Assembly (NCBI GenBank): GCA_958009055.1
Contig: OY253655.1
Coordinates: 496,001-560,000 of the forward strand
Length of the DNA stretch: 64,000 bases
Origin: Choricystis sp. odSpoLacu1
Taxonomy: Eukaryota > Chlorophyta > Trebouxiophyceae
Reading direction: 5' to 3'
Shown here: piece by piece, positions 1-10,061 of the stretch
Position numbering within the stretch: position 1 is the stretch's first letter
Layout: every line of letters begins with the position of its first letter
Notes under the pieces: generated by a model
The model's database searches: none
Seen by the model: only the letters and a program-made list of their open reading frames with translations
What the model was told of the DNA's origin: nothing
Program-made: the position numbers and the translations under genes

Positions 1-70
1 GAGGGGAGGAGAGGGTGGGAGAAGGGTGTTGTGTGAGTGCGCCGTTTTTTTTTCCTCTCCAACCGTACCT

Positions 71-89
71 CCCCCCCCCCCCCCCCCCC
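71..89. repeat. Poly-C run (19 C) in a CPN10 intron
   Basis: Uninterrupted C tract inside the last intron of the Cpn10 gene. It is one of several long homopolymers in the non-coding DNA of this window. Confidence 0.95.
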
Positions 90-108
90 AAAACCAATCC
101 ACACTCAC

Positions 109-626
109 TCCTTGCCCTCCAGCTTCAGCTGCTGCCCCCCGTACTCGGGCAGGAGCACGGTGTCCCCGGCCTTGACAGAGGGGGCCACCAAGTCGGCGTT
201 GACGCCGGCGTGGCGCCCGGGGCCGACGGCCAGGACTTTGCCTTCAGCCAGCTGTGTGTGTGTGTGTGTGTGGGGATGGTTAGGCTTGTGTGTGGGACGG
301 AGAGGACGAGTTGGCGGTCGAGGGAGGGCACAGCGGCCAGCCGCATCCACACGCTTCCGGGGGCGTGAAAAACGAAACAACTCACCTTGCCCGCGGTCGC
401 CGACTCGGGCAGCAGGACGCCGCCCACCGTCTTGGTGGGGGCGGCCATCTTTTCGACCAGCACGCTGTGTGGGGAGAGGGGGAGGGAGGAGGTGGTGTGT
501 GTGTGTGTGTGTGCGGCTGATTGGATGCTGGTCGGTGGCTTGCATCAGCGGGCGCGGCACCAGGAGACCACTAGGCCCCTGTTCTCGGGCTCACCGGTCC
601 AGCAGGGGCAGAAGACGCTTGGCCAT
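109..626 (-). CDS. CPN10: Mitochondrial chaperonin 10 (GroES/HSP10), 3' end outside window
   Basis: Co-chaperonin that caps the Cpn60 ring during protein folding in the mitochondrial matrix. Exons on the minus strand are 626-595, 464-386 and 251-109, joined in phase to give MAKRLLPLLDRVLVEK, then KTVGGVLLPES, KVLAVGPG and DTVLLPEYGG, in the order of plant mitochondrial Cpn10. The mobile-loop region (TKTVGGVLLPE) is intact. The third exon stops at a GTGAGT donor in phase 2 (108). A TGA read at 107-105 lies in the intron and is not the real stop. The final exon (about 18 residues, normally containing the FRD-D-I-L motif) is not in bases 1-108, so it must lie left of the window. No long transit peptide is present, as is usual for this family. 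Identity is secure; the last exon is missing only because of the window edge. Confidence 0.9.
253..272. repeat. (TG)n microsatellite at a CPN10 intron end
   Basis: TG dinucleotide run. On the coding (minus) strand it reads CACACA and forms the pyrimidine/CA tract directly before the acceptor of exon 3. Confidence 0.9.
494..513. repeat. (GT)n microsatellite in the first CPN10 intron
   Basis: GT dinucleotide run inside the first intron of the Cpn10 gene. Confidence 0.9.
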
Positions 627-922
627 GGTGTGAGGGGCTAGAAGAGGCACTGAGAGATGCAGCGGGCGTGCGCGGGGGAGATTTAAGGAAACAGAAAGCG
701 TCGAGAGGTGTGTCTCGCCAGCGGCGCTGGCGGTCACTCCGCTTTGCCGACCTCAGTTTTTTCGCCGGCCCTCTCCCTCGCGCGCGACACCCCGGATTTC
801 CATCACTGGTCGCTCACCAGTGAGATACTCGATCACCCACCTCCTGTTCGCCTGTCGACGCGCGACAGGGAGGACATCAACAAACAACCGGCCGAAGCGC
901 GCATTTTTTCGTCGCCCTCCAC
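627..922. promoter_or_regulatory. Divergent spacer between CPN10 and the FCP1-like gene
   Basis: Nearly 300 bases lie between two start codons that face away from each other, so this must hold both promoters. I see no TATA box or other clear element, and no convincing reading frame. Confidence 0.5.
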
Positions 923-2051
923 ATGCCGACCTTGCAAGCGGACGCCCCGCTCGCGGCCCCCCTGCGCGCACTGGCGCTCGCAGCTGCCACTTTCTTGGAG
1001 CTCCTGTCCCCACAACGGCAGAAGCTCGTGACGCAGGCGCCCAGTGGGCCGCTGACGGGGAGGAAAGACCCCGACGCCCCCCCCGCGACGCCGGGGAGAC
1101 GTCGGGCCGCGTTGAAGGTGCGCAGAGAGAGACATACCACGCACGAGACTGGCAGAGAGTGTGAGGGCGCGCGCGAGGCTGTGTGCGCGACAATTGAGGG
1201 GCGGGCGGGGGCGGGCGCGGGCGCAGACCGCCGAAATGTCGGGGGCGAAACCGACCCGCCTGGCGCGCCGCTCTTGCGGCTAGGGTTCACTTTTTCCTCC
1301 CACACCCTCACATGTTTTCCCTGCCTCCCCACAGGCCACCCCCGCCCCCCACCACCGTGTGTGCCACCCCCTCCCCCTCCCCCCCACGTCCCGCATGACC
1401 GTGGTCCTGGACTTTGATGAAACTCTGGTTGCTGTCTACCCTGAGCCCTGCCCCTTCATCCCGGTCGGCCGGTCCCGCGCCTCCCACACGCTCCGCGTCT
1501 CCGGCGTCGACCTGGGCGAAGGCGCCCGCGGCACGGTGCGCGTGTTCGTGAGGCCCGGCCTGACCCAGTTTTTGGGGGAGGTTGCATCCTTTGCTGATGT
1601 GGTGCTATTCACGGCGGGCCTGCCCGGCTACGCCGCCCCCCTCGTCTCCGCGCTGGACCCCGCGGGGGACCGCCTCCCCGTCCGCCTGTACCGCGCCTCC
1701 ACGCGCGTCGTGGCGGGCACGCCCTGCGTCAAGGATTTGAGCGTGCTGGGGAGGGACCTCGCGAGAGTGGTCCTGGTCGACAACTCGCCCTTCTCCTTCC
1801 TCGCCCAACCCGAGTGCGGCGTGCCGGCGGCTCCCTTTGACGGGTGTGGGGATGACGCGCATCTGTTGACGACAGTGCTGCCGCTGCTGCGTGCCCTGGC
1901 CGACACTGAGGATGTGAGACCCGCTCTGGCTGCCCGCTTTGGCATGGCCACCTGGCTCGCCTCCCAGGCTGCGCGCGGGGGGTGGGCTCTGTATGAAACC
2001 CCGGAAAGCGCTGAAGTGGCGGCGGGCGAGGTGGCGGCGGTGGCCGCGTGA
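923..2051 (+). CDS. FCP1/SCP-type HAD phosphatase (CTD phosphatase-like)
   Basis: Predicted protein serine phosphatase of the FCP1/NIF/Dullard family, whose members dephosphorylate the RNA polymerase II tail or other nuclear proteins. The main exon carries the signature VVLDFDETL (DxDxT nucleophile motif), then ASFADVVLFTAG, and the late HAD motif VVLVDNSPFSF. The model has two exons, 923-1117 and 1335-2051, with an intron that starts GTGCGC and ends in a strong CCTCCCCACAG. The join is in phase 0 and adds about 85 N-terminal residues, rich in Ala/Pro, before the catalytic domain. If that exon is wrong, the start would be Met at 1395, directly before the motif. The C-terminus is Ala/Glu-rich with no BRCT domain, so this is a short SCP-like form, not full FCP1. 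The exact substrate is unknown. Confidence 0.75.
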
Positions 2052-2582
2052 AAGGGAGGTTTGGAGAGAGAGAGAGGCGTCACAAACGACTCCTCCCCTT
2101 TTTCCCTCTTTTTTTTTGTACCAGTTTCTTCCAACCCTAAATGGGATGAAGGCGAAGACGTGACTTTGTTTGCATCCCCCGCCCCGCAACCGAGACTCAG
2201 TGTCGGGTCTGCGCGGGCGCGTGAATCCAAAACACCTTTTCCCCCTACCCCCCCAAAACGCGACACCAAACCCCCCCACCCCACCATTACAACACCACCC
2301 TCCCTTCGTGCGCGCGCTCTCTCACGTTGACGCCGAGCGCAGAATTGTTGACGCTTACACCCCTCACCACTTTTTTTTTTCTGTTTTCGTGTTTCAATCG
2401 CACCACCCCCTTTTGATTTTCTCACGAGAGCGACCTGCCATTTTGGACGCCCCCTTCCTTGGTTCAGAGTCGTTTTTGAGTGTGTTTTTTGTTTTGATTA
2501 AATTGCAAAGAAGCGTGGATTCCAAGAAAAAAGCAACCCAAACCAACACCACCCCTCCTCATTCTCTCTCTCCTCTTCCCTT
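2052..2582. other. Convergent spacer, no gene seen
   Basis: 530 bases between the ends of the phosphatase and PSMG4 genes, with T runs and C/CA-rich stretches. It holds both 3' UTRs. I find no reading frame with recognisable protein features and no structured RNA. Confidence 0.5.
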
Positions 2583-2975
2583 TCACTTTTTGAAGTGCCC
2601 CAACTCTGCCAACCGGGCCACCAGCTCCCTCTCCGCCGCCATGGCCACCGCTTCATCCGCGCCCGACGCGGGGGGCACACTCCACGCGGCACACACGGGC
2701 CGCCCCGTGGCCCGCGCCAGCCTCACCGCCAGCGCTCTGGACGGCGCGTCCGCGTCGCCCGGCAGCAGGGTGGCGGCGGGGGGTGGAGTGGAGGAGGCCG
2801 CGGTGGAGGAAGAGGGAGACCAGGGCGTGGCCAGTGCGAGCGCGCCCAGCGCGCCGCGCGGCGACCCCCACACGATCAGCTGCCTACCCGTGTCCAGGAT
2901 GGCCAGGTGGATGAGGGTGCCTGCGCAGTCGGCGGACCAGGCGGTGATGGGTGGGGGCGGGGGTGGCGTCGTCAT
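2583..2975 (-). CDS. PSMG4: Proteasome assembly chaperone 4 (PAC4/PSMG4-like)
   Basis: Small single-exon protein (130 residues) matching the PAC4 family, whose members pair with PAC3 to help assemble the 20S proteasome alpha ring. The order of conserved elements fits: a beta strand LIHLAILDTG, then LIVWGSP, a variable Ser/Ala/Pro stretch, the motif LLPGDADAPSRALAVRLAR (human PAC4 has a similar G-x2-D then LAQRLARK segment), then VCAAWSVP and a C-terminal helix ending AERELVARLAEL. Length agrees with the family (about 120). A cytosolic role is inferred. It lies tandem with, and 75 bases downstream of, the mitoribosomal gene. The Pro run after the start is not conserved, so the start could vary by a few residues. 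Confidence 0.65.
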   Translation of the reverse strand: MTTPPPPPPITAWSADCAGTLIHLAILDTGRQLIVWGSPRGALGALALATPWSPSSSTAASSTPPPAATLLPGDADAPSRALAVRLARATGRPVCAAWSVPPASGADEAVAMAAERELVARLAELGHFKK

Positions 2976-3050
2976 TGTGTGTTGGTGTGTGGGGGCCAGC
3001 TCGCAGGTGGACGGTGGGAAAAAAAAAACTCTCTTGTCTCTCTCTTCCTC

Positions 3051-3599
3051 TCAAAGCGCGTCAATGAAGCGGCGCAGTTCAGCCAGGTAATGGCCCGTGT
3101 GCTCGGTACGGGCGCGCTCCCACATGACGCCCTTGACGCGGGCCATGGACTTGCGCACCTTGGTCAGGCGGAAGGGGTTGTCGAGGCGTTCTTTTTTTGC
3201 GCGCGCCGCGTCGCGAGCAGTCAGCAGCAGGTTCTTCTCCTTCAGCAGCACAATCCACAGCTTGTGCAGGTCGTCCCACGACTTGGTGCGCAGGTCGGCG
3301 GCGGTCCAGGCGCGGCCTGGGGAGGAGTGGTGGGAGTGGGGGTGAGCCTCCGTTTTTTGGCCGACGGCCGGGGGCGTCGGCTGCCCCAATCTGCCCGCCA
3401 CGCCTTGCCTCTCCCCTCCCATCTCTCCCTATCTCACACCTGCTGTCCGCTTTTCGCCCTCTTTCAGGGGGGGCTCGAAAAAGTCGTCTAGGCCGCGCGG
3501 CGCGACGGACGAGGAGAGTGCGCGGGTCGCGTGCGACGAGGGCCTTGCGGCGGCGGCGGACGACGCGGCGCGGAGGGTGGAGACCAGCTGCCTGAGCAT
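3051..3599 (-). CDS. MRPL47: Mitochondrial large ribosomal subunit protein uL29m (MRPL47)
   Basis: Component of the mitochondrial large ribosomal subunit near the exit tunnel. Two exons, 3599-3440 and 3316-3051, join to give an N-terminal Arg/Ser/Ala-rich presequence starting MLRQLVSTLRAASSAAAAR. This is followed by the family hallmark GLDDFFEPP, then WTAADLRTKSWDDLHKLW, IVLLKEKNLLL and a basic helix FRLTKVRKSMARVK. The LRxKS-x2-DLHKLWxVLLKExNxLLT core is diagnostic for MRP-L47. The intron (3439-3317) starts GTGTGAG and ends CTCCCCAG. Length, about 140 residues, is short for the family, which often has a C-terminal extension. Confidence 0.9.
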
Positions 3600-3688
3600 G
3601 CGCTCCGTGTGAGCGCGCGCGTCGATTGGTGGGGGAGAGAGAGAAATCGAGCGACAAAAGTGTGTCCAAACACGACCGCGCTTTTAAC

Positions 3689-4612
3689 ATGGGTGCCCCC
3701 GTCGACCCCCCGCCCCCGCCCGCCCGCGGCTGCGCCCGCCGCGCCCTTCACTTCGCCACAGTGACAGTCCTGCTCGCCCTGGCTGCCTTCACGCTGGCGG
3801 GAGACCCCCCTTCCTGCCCCTCTGCCTCGTGCCTCCACGCCGTCGGAGGAGGCGCTCGCCACTCCGGCGGGGCCTTCCCGCAGCCCCGCGTGCGCTCCGA
3901 CACGTGCTGGTCGTTCATCCAGGCTTACTTTACGTCGGGCGGGTACGATGCTGACGTTTCGGAGGCGGTGACCGCCGCCGCGCGCGTGCTGCTCTCTCGT
4001 GAGCGTCCGTCCCCCACCCAGCTCGTCGTGTTCGACATCGACGAAACATCTCTGAGCAATCGGCAGGAGTGGCTAGGTGCGCACAAGCCTGAAAAATGGC
4101 ACGTCAAGTCGTTGGCGGCGGTGACAGCGCCGCGGGGTCTCGGCGAAGCGCGCGCCGCGGTCGAGGCAGCCGCGCTGCGCGGAGACGCGCCCGCCCTGGC
4201 CCCCTCCCTCGCCCTCTACACCGCCCTGCTGGATGCCGGCTTCTCCGTGGCATTTGTGACGGGGCGCCGGGATGATGAGGCGACGCGGGCGGCGACGGTG
4301 GTGAATTTGGAGGCCGCTGGGTATGGGCGTGAGTGTCAACACGCGCCGACCGCGGCCGCGGCCGAGGCCGCCGCGGCTGAGGCCGTCACGTCTCGGCCGA
4401 CAGCCGCCAACCCGTGCTACATCACATTGATGATGCGGCCGGCTGGCTACCCGTCCCCCGCCAGCGTGGTGAAGCCGATCGCGCGCGGCGCGCTCGTGGC
4501 CGCTGGCTTTCGGATCGTGGGCGCGCTGGGGGACCAATTCTCCGACCTGGCGGGCAGTGCTCCCGCGGACGCCAGCTTCAAGCTGCCGAATCCGGTGTAC
4601 TACATTCTGTGA
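3689..4612 (+). CDS. HAD class III/B acid phosphatase (VSP-like), signal-anchored
   Basis: Predicted acid phosphatase of the plant vegetative-storage-protein/class B family. One exon of 307 residues. After a Pro-rich start there is a hydrophobic stretch ALHFATVTVLLALAAFTLAG, either signal peptide or membrane anchor, so the enzyme should act in the secretory pathway or outside. HAD motif I is FDIDETSLSN (two Asp of DxDE), motif II is FVTGRRDDEATR, then VVKPIARGALVAAG with the motif-III Lys, and motif IV GDQFSDL. The C-terminus FKLPNPVYYIL matches the family ending. The start at 3689 was chosen because it gives a compact leader; an in-frame ATG at 3626 would add 21 residues with no signal-like character. 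Confidence 0.85.
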   Translation: MGAPVDPPPPPARGCARRALHFATVTVLLALAAFTLAGDPPSCPSASCLHAVGGGARHSGGAFPQPRVRSDTCWSFIQAYFTSGGYDADVSEAVTAAARVLLSRERPSPTQLVVFDIDETSLSNRQEWLGAHKPEKWHVKSLAAVTAPRGLGEARAAVEAAALRGDAPALAPSLALYTALLDAGFSVAFVTGRRDDEATRAATVVNLEAAGYGRECQHAPTAAAAEAAAAEAVTSRPTAANPCYITLMMRPAGYPSPASVVKPIARGALVAAGFRIVGALGDQFSDLAGSAPADASFKLPNPVYYIL

Positions 4613-4728
4613 GGGAAACGAGGGTTTGGGAGCCTTTTTTTTGTCATGACTCTTTTTCACCCCACACACCACACAAAAAGAAACTGCCACACGCCTTCCC
4701 TCCCGCCCCCATACCAACCCCCCAAACC

Positions 4729-5423
4729 ATGCCCACCACTCTCTCCCCCGACGACGCCGCCTGCGTCGCCGCCCTGAGCGCGGCGGGCGGTGACGTGGAC
4801 GCGCTGACGGCCGCGATCGCAAAAAGCACGATGCTCGACGCGGCCCCCGGGGACGGCCGCCAAGCCTTGCGCGGTGAGTGTGAGAGATGCTCAGTGTGCT
4901 GTGTGTGTAGGGTGGGGGATGAGGCGAAGCCTGGGCGGCCCTCTCACTCTCTTGGCAAACCAAACACGCGAGCGGGCACGTGTTGACCACCCCCCTCCCC
5001 CTCCCAGCCGCCCGCACCCGCCTCCGCGCCGCCAAAGCCGCCGCCGCCGCCAAAGCCGCCGCCAACGCGGCCTCGGGCGCCGTCTCCCCCCACACCAAGG
5101 CTAGCTACGACGCTGCCGAGTTTGCCTCCCTCTCCGCCAAACACGAAACCCTCGCCTGACGCGCGCTCTCCAAGCCGGGGGGTGCCACCGTCAAGCCGGA
5201 CGAGTACTATGCCCTGGCCGCTCTTGCGGCCCAGGCCACCGAGGGCGACGTCACGGGGGAGCGCCCCATGTGGGCGGAGCGGGGGGGGCTCGACTTTGAT
5301 GGGCGCGCGCGGTTCGACGCGCGCGCGGCGCTGCGCGGCGTCCCCGCCGACGCCGCCCGCCTGTGCTTCGTCAAGCTGTACTACGAGTTCAGTCCCAAAG
5401 CTTTGTACAGTGATGGTCGTTGA
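4729..5423 (+). CDS. Acyl-CoA-binding-protein-like, with an in-frame TGA
   Basis: Two exons, 4729-4873 and 5008-5423, join in phase 1. The product has an Ala-rich N-terminal region (start MPTTLSPDDAACVAALSAAG) and a C-terminal part resembling an acyl-CoA-binding domain: DEYYALAALAAQATEGDVT followed by GERPMWAERGG, FDGRARFDARAALRGV and ARLCFVKLYYEF. This mirrors the ACBP order YxxYKQATxGDxNxxRP, GKAKWDAWxxLKG and the final helix. A TGA stop at 5157-5159 interrupts the frame just before that segment, yet the frame continues open and ACBP-like to 5423. Several acyl-CoA-contact residues are also changed (no Lys in the KQAT position, Trp lost in the KWDAW segment). It may be a decaying gene, a sequencing error, or a diverged protein with readthrough. 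Confidence 0.5.
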
Positions 5424-5521
5424 AGAGGAGGGAGAGAGAGGTTGTGTGGGGGGAGAACGTGTGACAAGGGTTTGCAAAAACGCGACAGGGAAAATCACGC
5501 GGCCCACACACTCTCTCTCTC

Positions 5522-8500
5522 TCAACTCATGACGACCGCCTCTTCCTCCTCCTGCGCGACAGGGGTCAGCGCCACCGCTTTGGCGGGCGACGGCGCGACC
5601 GGCGTGTTGCCGGCTGGCGGCGGCGCGTTCTCCTCCCCGTCGCCGACGCGGCGTGCCGCGCTGCGGGGGGGCGATGCGCCGCCCTCGCCCTCCCCCACCA
5701 GAGACATGCGGCGCACGCCCTGCGTGGCTGCAGCGACGCCGATGGGGGAGGCCAGCGTGGAGGAAGAGGGTTGCGGCTCGTCGGCGGCAGCGCGGGCCTC
5801 CGCACCGCCACCCCCCAACTCCGCCGCGCCAGCATCCACCCTCTCCTCCCACGCATCCAGGTCGGCTTTGAGGGCGGGCGACGCTTTGGGCAGCCTGCGT
5901 GCCTTGACAGCCACCGCCTTGATCGACGCCACCACATCGCCATCCGCCAGCCAGTGGCGGTACGAGGCCACCCCCTCCACCACCCGGCGCACCCCCTTCT
6001 CCGACAGCGCCAGCTGGGCCAGGCAGAAGGCGACGCCACGCGCGGTGGCGACGGGGACGTCGGGGGAGAGGCGGGCCAGCAGTTTGTCGACGAGGGCGTC
6101 GGCGTGGCGTTCCTTGCCGACGTGCGACAAAAGAGTCTCCATGATTGTCCGAAACTCTGCCGCCCCCAACTCTCCATCCGCCGCCAGACTGGACAACACA
6201 TCAGGCAACAGGTTGTACACCGGGTTGGACCCTTTGTGGGCGCGGCGAGCCAGCTCGTGGAAGAAGAGGGAGGCGAGGGCCGCGGTGCGCGGGTCGGCGT
6301 CGACGACGCGCGCGGTGAGGCGCGCGGCGTGGCCCTTCACTTTGACCATGTCGTTCAGCACCAGGTGGCTGAGGACGAGGAGAGCGTCGCGGCGGACGCC
6401 GGGTTCGGGAGCGTTCAGGGGGGCGTAGAGGGAGGCGGTCCAGGGTTCGACCGCGTTGGGGAAGCGGACGGCGAGGTCACCCGCTGCCACGACGAGGGAA
6501 GACCTCACACGTGGGGGGAGGCTCGCATCGGCTGCCGCCCCAAACAACGCCCCCAGGTGGGCTTCGCACATGCGCCCGTCCACCGCCATGAGGGTGGCCA
6601 GGGCCAGCGGGGCGGCGGCTGCGAGCGCGGGCGCGGCCGCGAGGGCGGACCGGTCGGCACACGCGGCAACTATGAGCGGCGCCAGCGCGCCCGCGGGGGA
6701 CGTGGGGGCCAGCACGCCCGCCTCCGCGGCGTCGCGCAGGGCTTCCAAGTCTGCGTCTGCCGCGGCGGCGCCGGCCAGGCCGGCCACCTGGGCGCCGATG
6801 TCGTCGTCGTTGGAGCCGGCGGCGGCGAGCGCGGTCGCGCCGCCCGCGTCGATCGCGGCTGCATCCGCCGCCATGTCGGCCGCCAGCCGGGCTTTGCGAG
6901 TGGTGCGGGCGTGGGTGTCGGCCGCCACGAGTTGGGCGAGGGCGATGCGCGAGGCGAGGAAGACGACGCGTGCGAGGGCGCGGCCGGTCGGCGTCACGAG
7001 CGCGCGCGCCGCCGCCGCGCGCACGACGGCAGCAGTCGCCGCCTGGGGGGATGGGTGCAGCGCCAGCAACGCACGCAGGCAGGCGTCCGCCGCGCCATAC
7101 CAGCCGCCATCAGGCAGGCCGGACGCGGAGGCGGAGGGAGGGGCGAGCAGGGTGCGTGTCACCGCGCGCAGCGCGTCAGACCGCGCGCTCGCGTCGAGCG
7201 CGGCCGCGCCGCCAGGGCCGCTGGCGGTCGCCACCAAGGCTTCAGCAGCGGCGGACACGCAGCCCGCGTCGCGCGGGGTGAATCCCGCCTCCAGCAGGGC
7301 AGGCAGCCTGTCCGCCAGGGCGGTGGGCGTGCGCCGTCCGAGCGACGTGATGACTGCGAGCGCCGACCGCAGGCGCGGCAGTGCGGCTGTCCGCGTGGGC
7401 GCCCCGGGCGCCGCTCCCGCTGTCAACGCCGCGGTCAACGGCCACAGCGCGTTGCGAATGGAGGGCGTGAGCCGCGGCGTGTCGCCACCCAGCAGGCGGC
7501 CGACAAGCTCGTCGAGTGCGGCCGCGTCGGCGAGTGATGCACGGACACCAAGGTCGACTAAAGCAGCCGCCGCGTCCCCAGGGGACCGCCCCGCCAGCCT
7601 CAGATCGGCCAGCGTGGCGGTGACTGCGTCTGGCACTCCCGGTTCACGTGAAAACACGAGGGGCAGCGCGCGGCGCAGCGCCGCGTCCGCGCCGTCTACG
7701 CCAAACCGCACCGCGCACGCGAGCAGCGACAGCGCCTCCGTCACGTCAGACAGGGTGGCGGACGCCAGCAGTTGCACGACCGTGGGCAGCGCGGTCGTCA
7801 GCGCCCCCGCAAAGGAGGAGGCGGCCGCCAGGGAGGCGACCAGCGCGCGCAGCTGGTCGACGTCCGAGTCGAGGCCCGCGGAAGCCGCAGCCTCTGCGGC
7901 CGCTGCTGCATCAGCGTCCGCCTCCACGGCGGCCGCGTCGGCCGCGGCTTCGGCGGCACGCTCGTCGGCTGCGTCTGTCTCGGCGCCGGGCTCGATTTTG
8001 ACGGCGCCAGAGGTAAAGTCGGCGGCAGCGGTGTCATCACCTTCCCGCTCGGCGCGCGCGGCGCGCGCGCGCGCGCGTCGGCAGCGGCCAACCGCTCCTC
8101 ATACTCCGCCAGGCTGGCGTCAAACCGCGCTCTCGGCAGTGCCGGCCCAAAAGGGTTGTACAGCATGAGCGAGGCCAGCAGGGCGAGGGCGCCACGCCGC
8201 ACGAGGGCGGCCTTGTCGTCGAGGCGGCCGATCGCGACGCGCGTCACCGCGTCCCAGTGCCCCAGCGGCAGGGCGCCCTTGTCCGCCAGGTAGGCCAAGG
8301 CAGCAAGCACGCGGGCCCGGGTGAAGGCGGAGGCGTCGCGCGCGCGCTCGGTGAGGACGTCGAGTAAGTGGGCTTTCGTGCGCAGGCGCGCGGCGTGGGA
8401 CGCGGGGGGTTCGGCATCCCCCCCATCCGACCTCGGGTCGCCACAGGCGCGGTGCACGAGCACCGCCATGGCGCCCACCACCCCGCTGCGCAGGGCGTGG

Positions 8501-9886
8501 GTCTTGCCTCCGAGGACGGGCAGCAGCAGGGCGACGTGGCCGCACACGGAGCGCGGCAGGCGGTCGGCCAGCTCGACGAGAAAAGCGCCTGCCGACCGGG
8601 CGGCGGCCGCGTCAGCCACGCCTTCATAGGATGTCGGGTCTGCGGTGGCCACCGCCCGCAGCAGTTCGACGGCAAGGCGGTCGTCGCCCGCCGCGTCGGC
8701 CGCGGCGGCGGCCACGTCGGCCAGCGGGCCCGGCAAGTGCTCCGCCCGCCGCAACGCGTCCACCGCCGCCGCCGCCACGGCTTCCGACTGGCCGTGGGAC
8801 GAGGCGGCAGACGCCAGGGCGGCGGTGGCGGCGTCGCGCACCGCGCGGTCGCGCGCGCCCACGGGGGCGGCGAGCAGGGCGACGGCTGAAGCCACCCACC
8901 GCGCCAGCAGGCCATCCGCCACGGGGGCGGGAGCGAACAGGAGCCTCAGGTCGGTGGACGCCAGCGCCGCCCACGCGCGGGCGGCGCGCTCGCGGCCGGC
9001 GTCCCACGTCCACGCGGCTGCGGGGGCAGCGGCCGCGCCGCCGCCGCGGCGGCCGCGCCCGCGCGCGGGGGGCGGGGCGGCCGCCGCGCCTCCGCCCGCC
9101 GCCACCGCGGCCGAGGCTTCATCGTCGGCCTGGGCCTGGACCCAGGCCAGGAAGAAGACGTAGGCTTTGAGGGCGGAGCGGTGCAGGGTGGCCTGCGCGG
9201 CGCGCTCCCCCGCGTCAGGCGGGGGGGAGGTGGTCAGGGCGGGGGCGGAGGCTGCGACTACGGACAGACCAGACGCCAGGCCATCCACCAGGCGTTTGCG
9301 GGAGGTGGGGGATAGGGACGGGTAGGCGCTTTGGGGGGTGGGTGGAGGTGAGTGAGGGGCCATCGCTTCGCATGCACCCTCTCCCTGCCAAAACCAATAC
9401 TCACCGTGCCAAGCAGTAGACGCGATCAAACACGTCGCCCTCCACGAGGGACAGCGCGTCCGAGTTGACGACGTCGTAGAGGGCGCCTGTGTGGGTGGGA
9501 AGAGGGGAAAGGCATGTGAGCGTGGCGCGTTCCCCATGGTTGCACGCGGTGCGTCCCGCGCAACGCACGCTCTTCGACCTCAAGGCAGAGACTGAGCAAC
9601 TGCATGCAGCCGTCGCACAAAAACAGCGTCCGAGGCTGCAGCGGGGGCGGCAGCGGCTGCCCGCATGCGCAAAACGGCCAATGCGCGCGCGCGCAAAACG
9701 CGCGCCCGCCCTCCCGCTCCTCTCTCTCCACCTCCACCCCTCTCACTCACGCTCGCAAAACTCGTCGGCTTCATCCTTGTCCAGGACGGCCACGTCCGTC
9801 AGGTCGGGGCCGCACTTGAGGGGGTGGTCGCACTCGGGCAGCTCGAGGTCGCCCGGGCGCAGCGGGAACGCAAACTCGTCCGCCAT
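5522..9886 (-). CDS. CND1: Condensin complex subunit 1 (CAP-D2/Cnd1)
   Basis: HEAT-repeat subunit of condensin, needed for mitotic chromosome compaction. Three exons, 9886-9751, 9486-9405 and 9328-5522, join in phase (1 and 2) and give about 1,340 residues, the usual size. The N-terminus starts MADEFAFPLRPGDLELPE. The second exon encodes ALYDVVNSDALSLVEGDVF, and the third a long Ala-rich HEAT array. The diagnostic C-terminal condensin-1 block is clear: SSLVVAAGDLAVRFPN, then RRDALLVLSHLVLNDMVKVK, LASLFFHELARRAHKGSN and VYNLLPDVLSSL. The tail is low-complexity and acidic. One frame break occurs at a GC-dinucleotide run (8051-8079); both sides align to CAP-D2, so the gene is probably intact in the organism. 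A long opposite-strand open frame over this gene is a GC-codon shadow. Confidence 0.88.
8051..8079. repeat. GC-dinucleotide run carrying a frame break in CND1
   Basis: 29 bases of almost pure GC alternation. The reading frame upstream (EERLAAAD) and downstream (GDDTAAADFTSGAVK) differ by two bases here, which equals one GC unit. No intron with matching phase bridges it. Confidence 0.75.
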
Positions 9887-10061
9887 TGGAGAGGGAAGGT
9901 GCGTGTGAGAGAGAGCGTGCTGTCTGACTCTCTGACAGACAACACTCGGACTCGCGCGCTGTTTTTTTCGCGCGGCTTGCGAAGAGTGGCAGCGAAATGC
10001 AATCACTTTGTGTTAATCGGTTTCGCGCGCTCACACACCCTGCGACGCGCACATACACACA
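9887..10061. promoter_or_regulatory. Divergent spacer, CND1 and FAD oxidoreductase
   Basis: 175 bases between two outward-facing start codons, so both promoters must lie here. The middle is AT-richer than the rest (around 9995-10022), but I see no named element. Confidence 0.45.

Noticed and set aside
105..107. TGA as the real stop of CPN10
   Set aside because: It would cut the protein before the conserved last strand. It overlaps a GTGAGT donor at the position where an exon end is expected.
5157..5520. TGA in the ACBP-like gene as a selenocysteine codon
   Set aside because: ACBPs are not known selenoproteins. In the 3' UTR a short helix (CGTGTGA with TCACGCG) can form, but the UGA there is base-paired and the non-Watson-Crick quartet plus AA loop of a SECIS is not evident.
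5771..8168. Long plus-strand open frames (588 and 570 codons) opposite CND1
   Set aside because: Arg/Gly/Ala- or Ser/Ala-dominated translation with no motif, antisense to a clear condensin gene. This is expected from GC-rich codon use.
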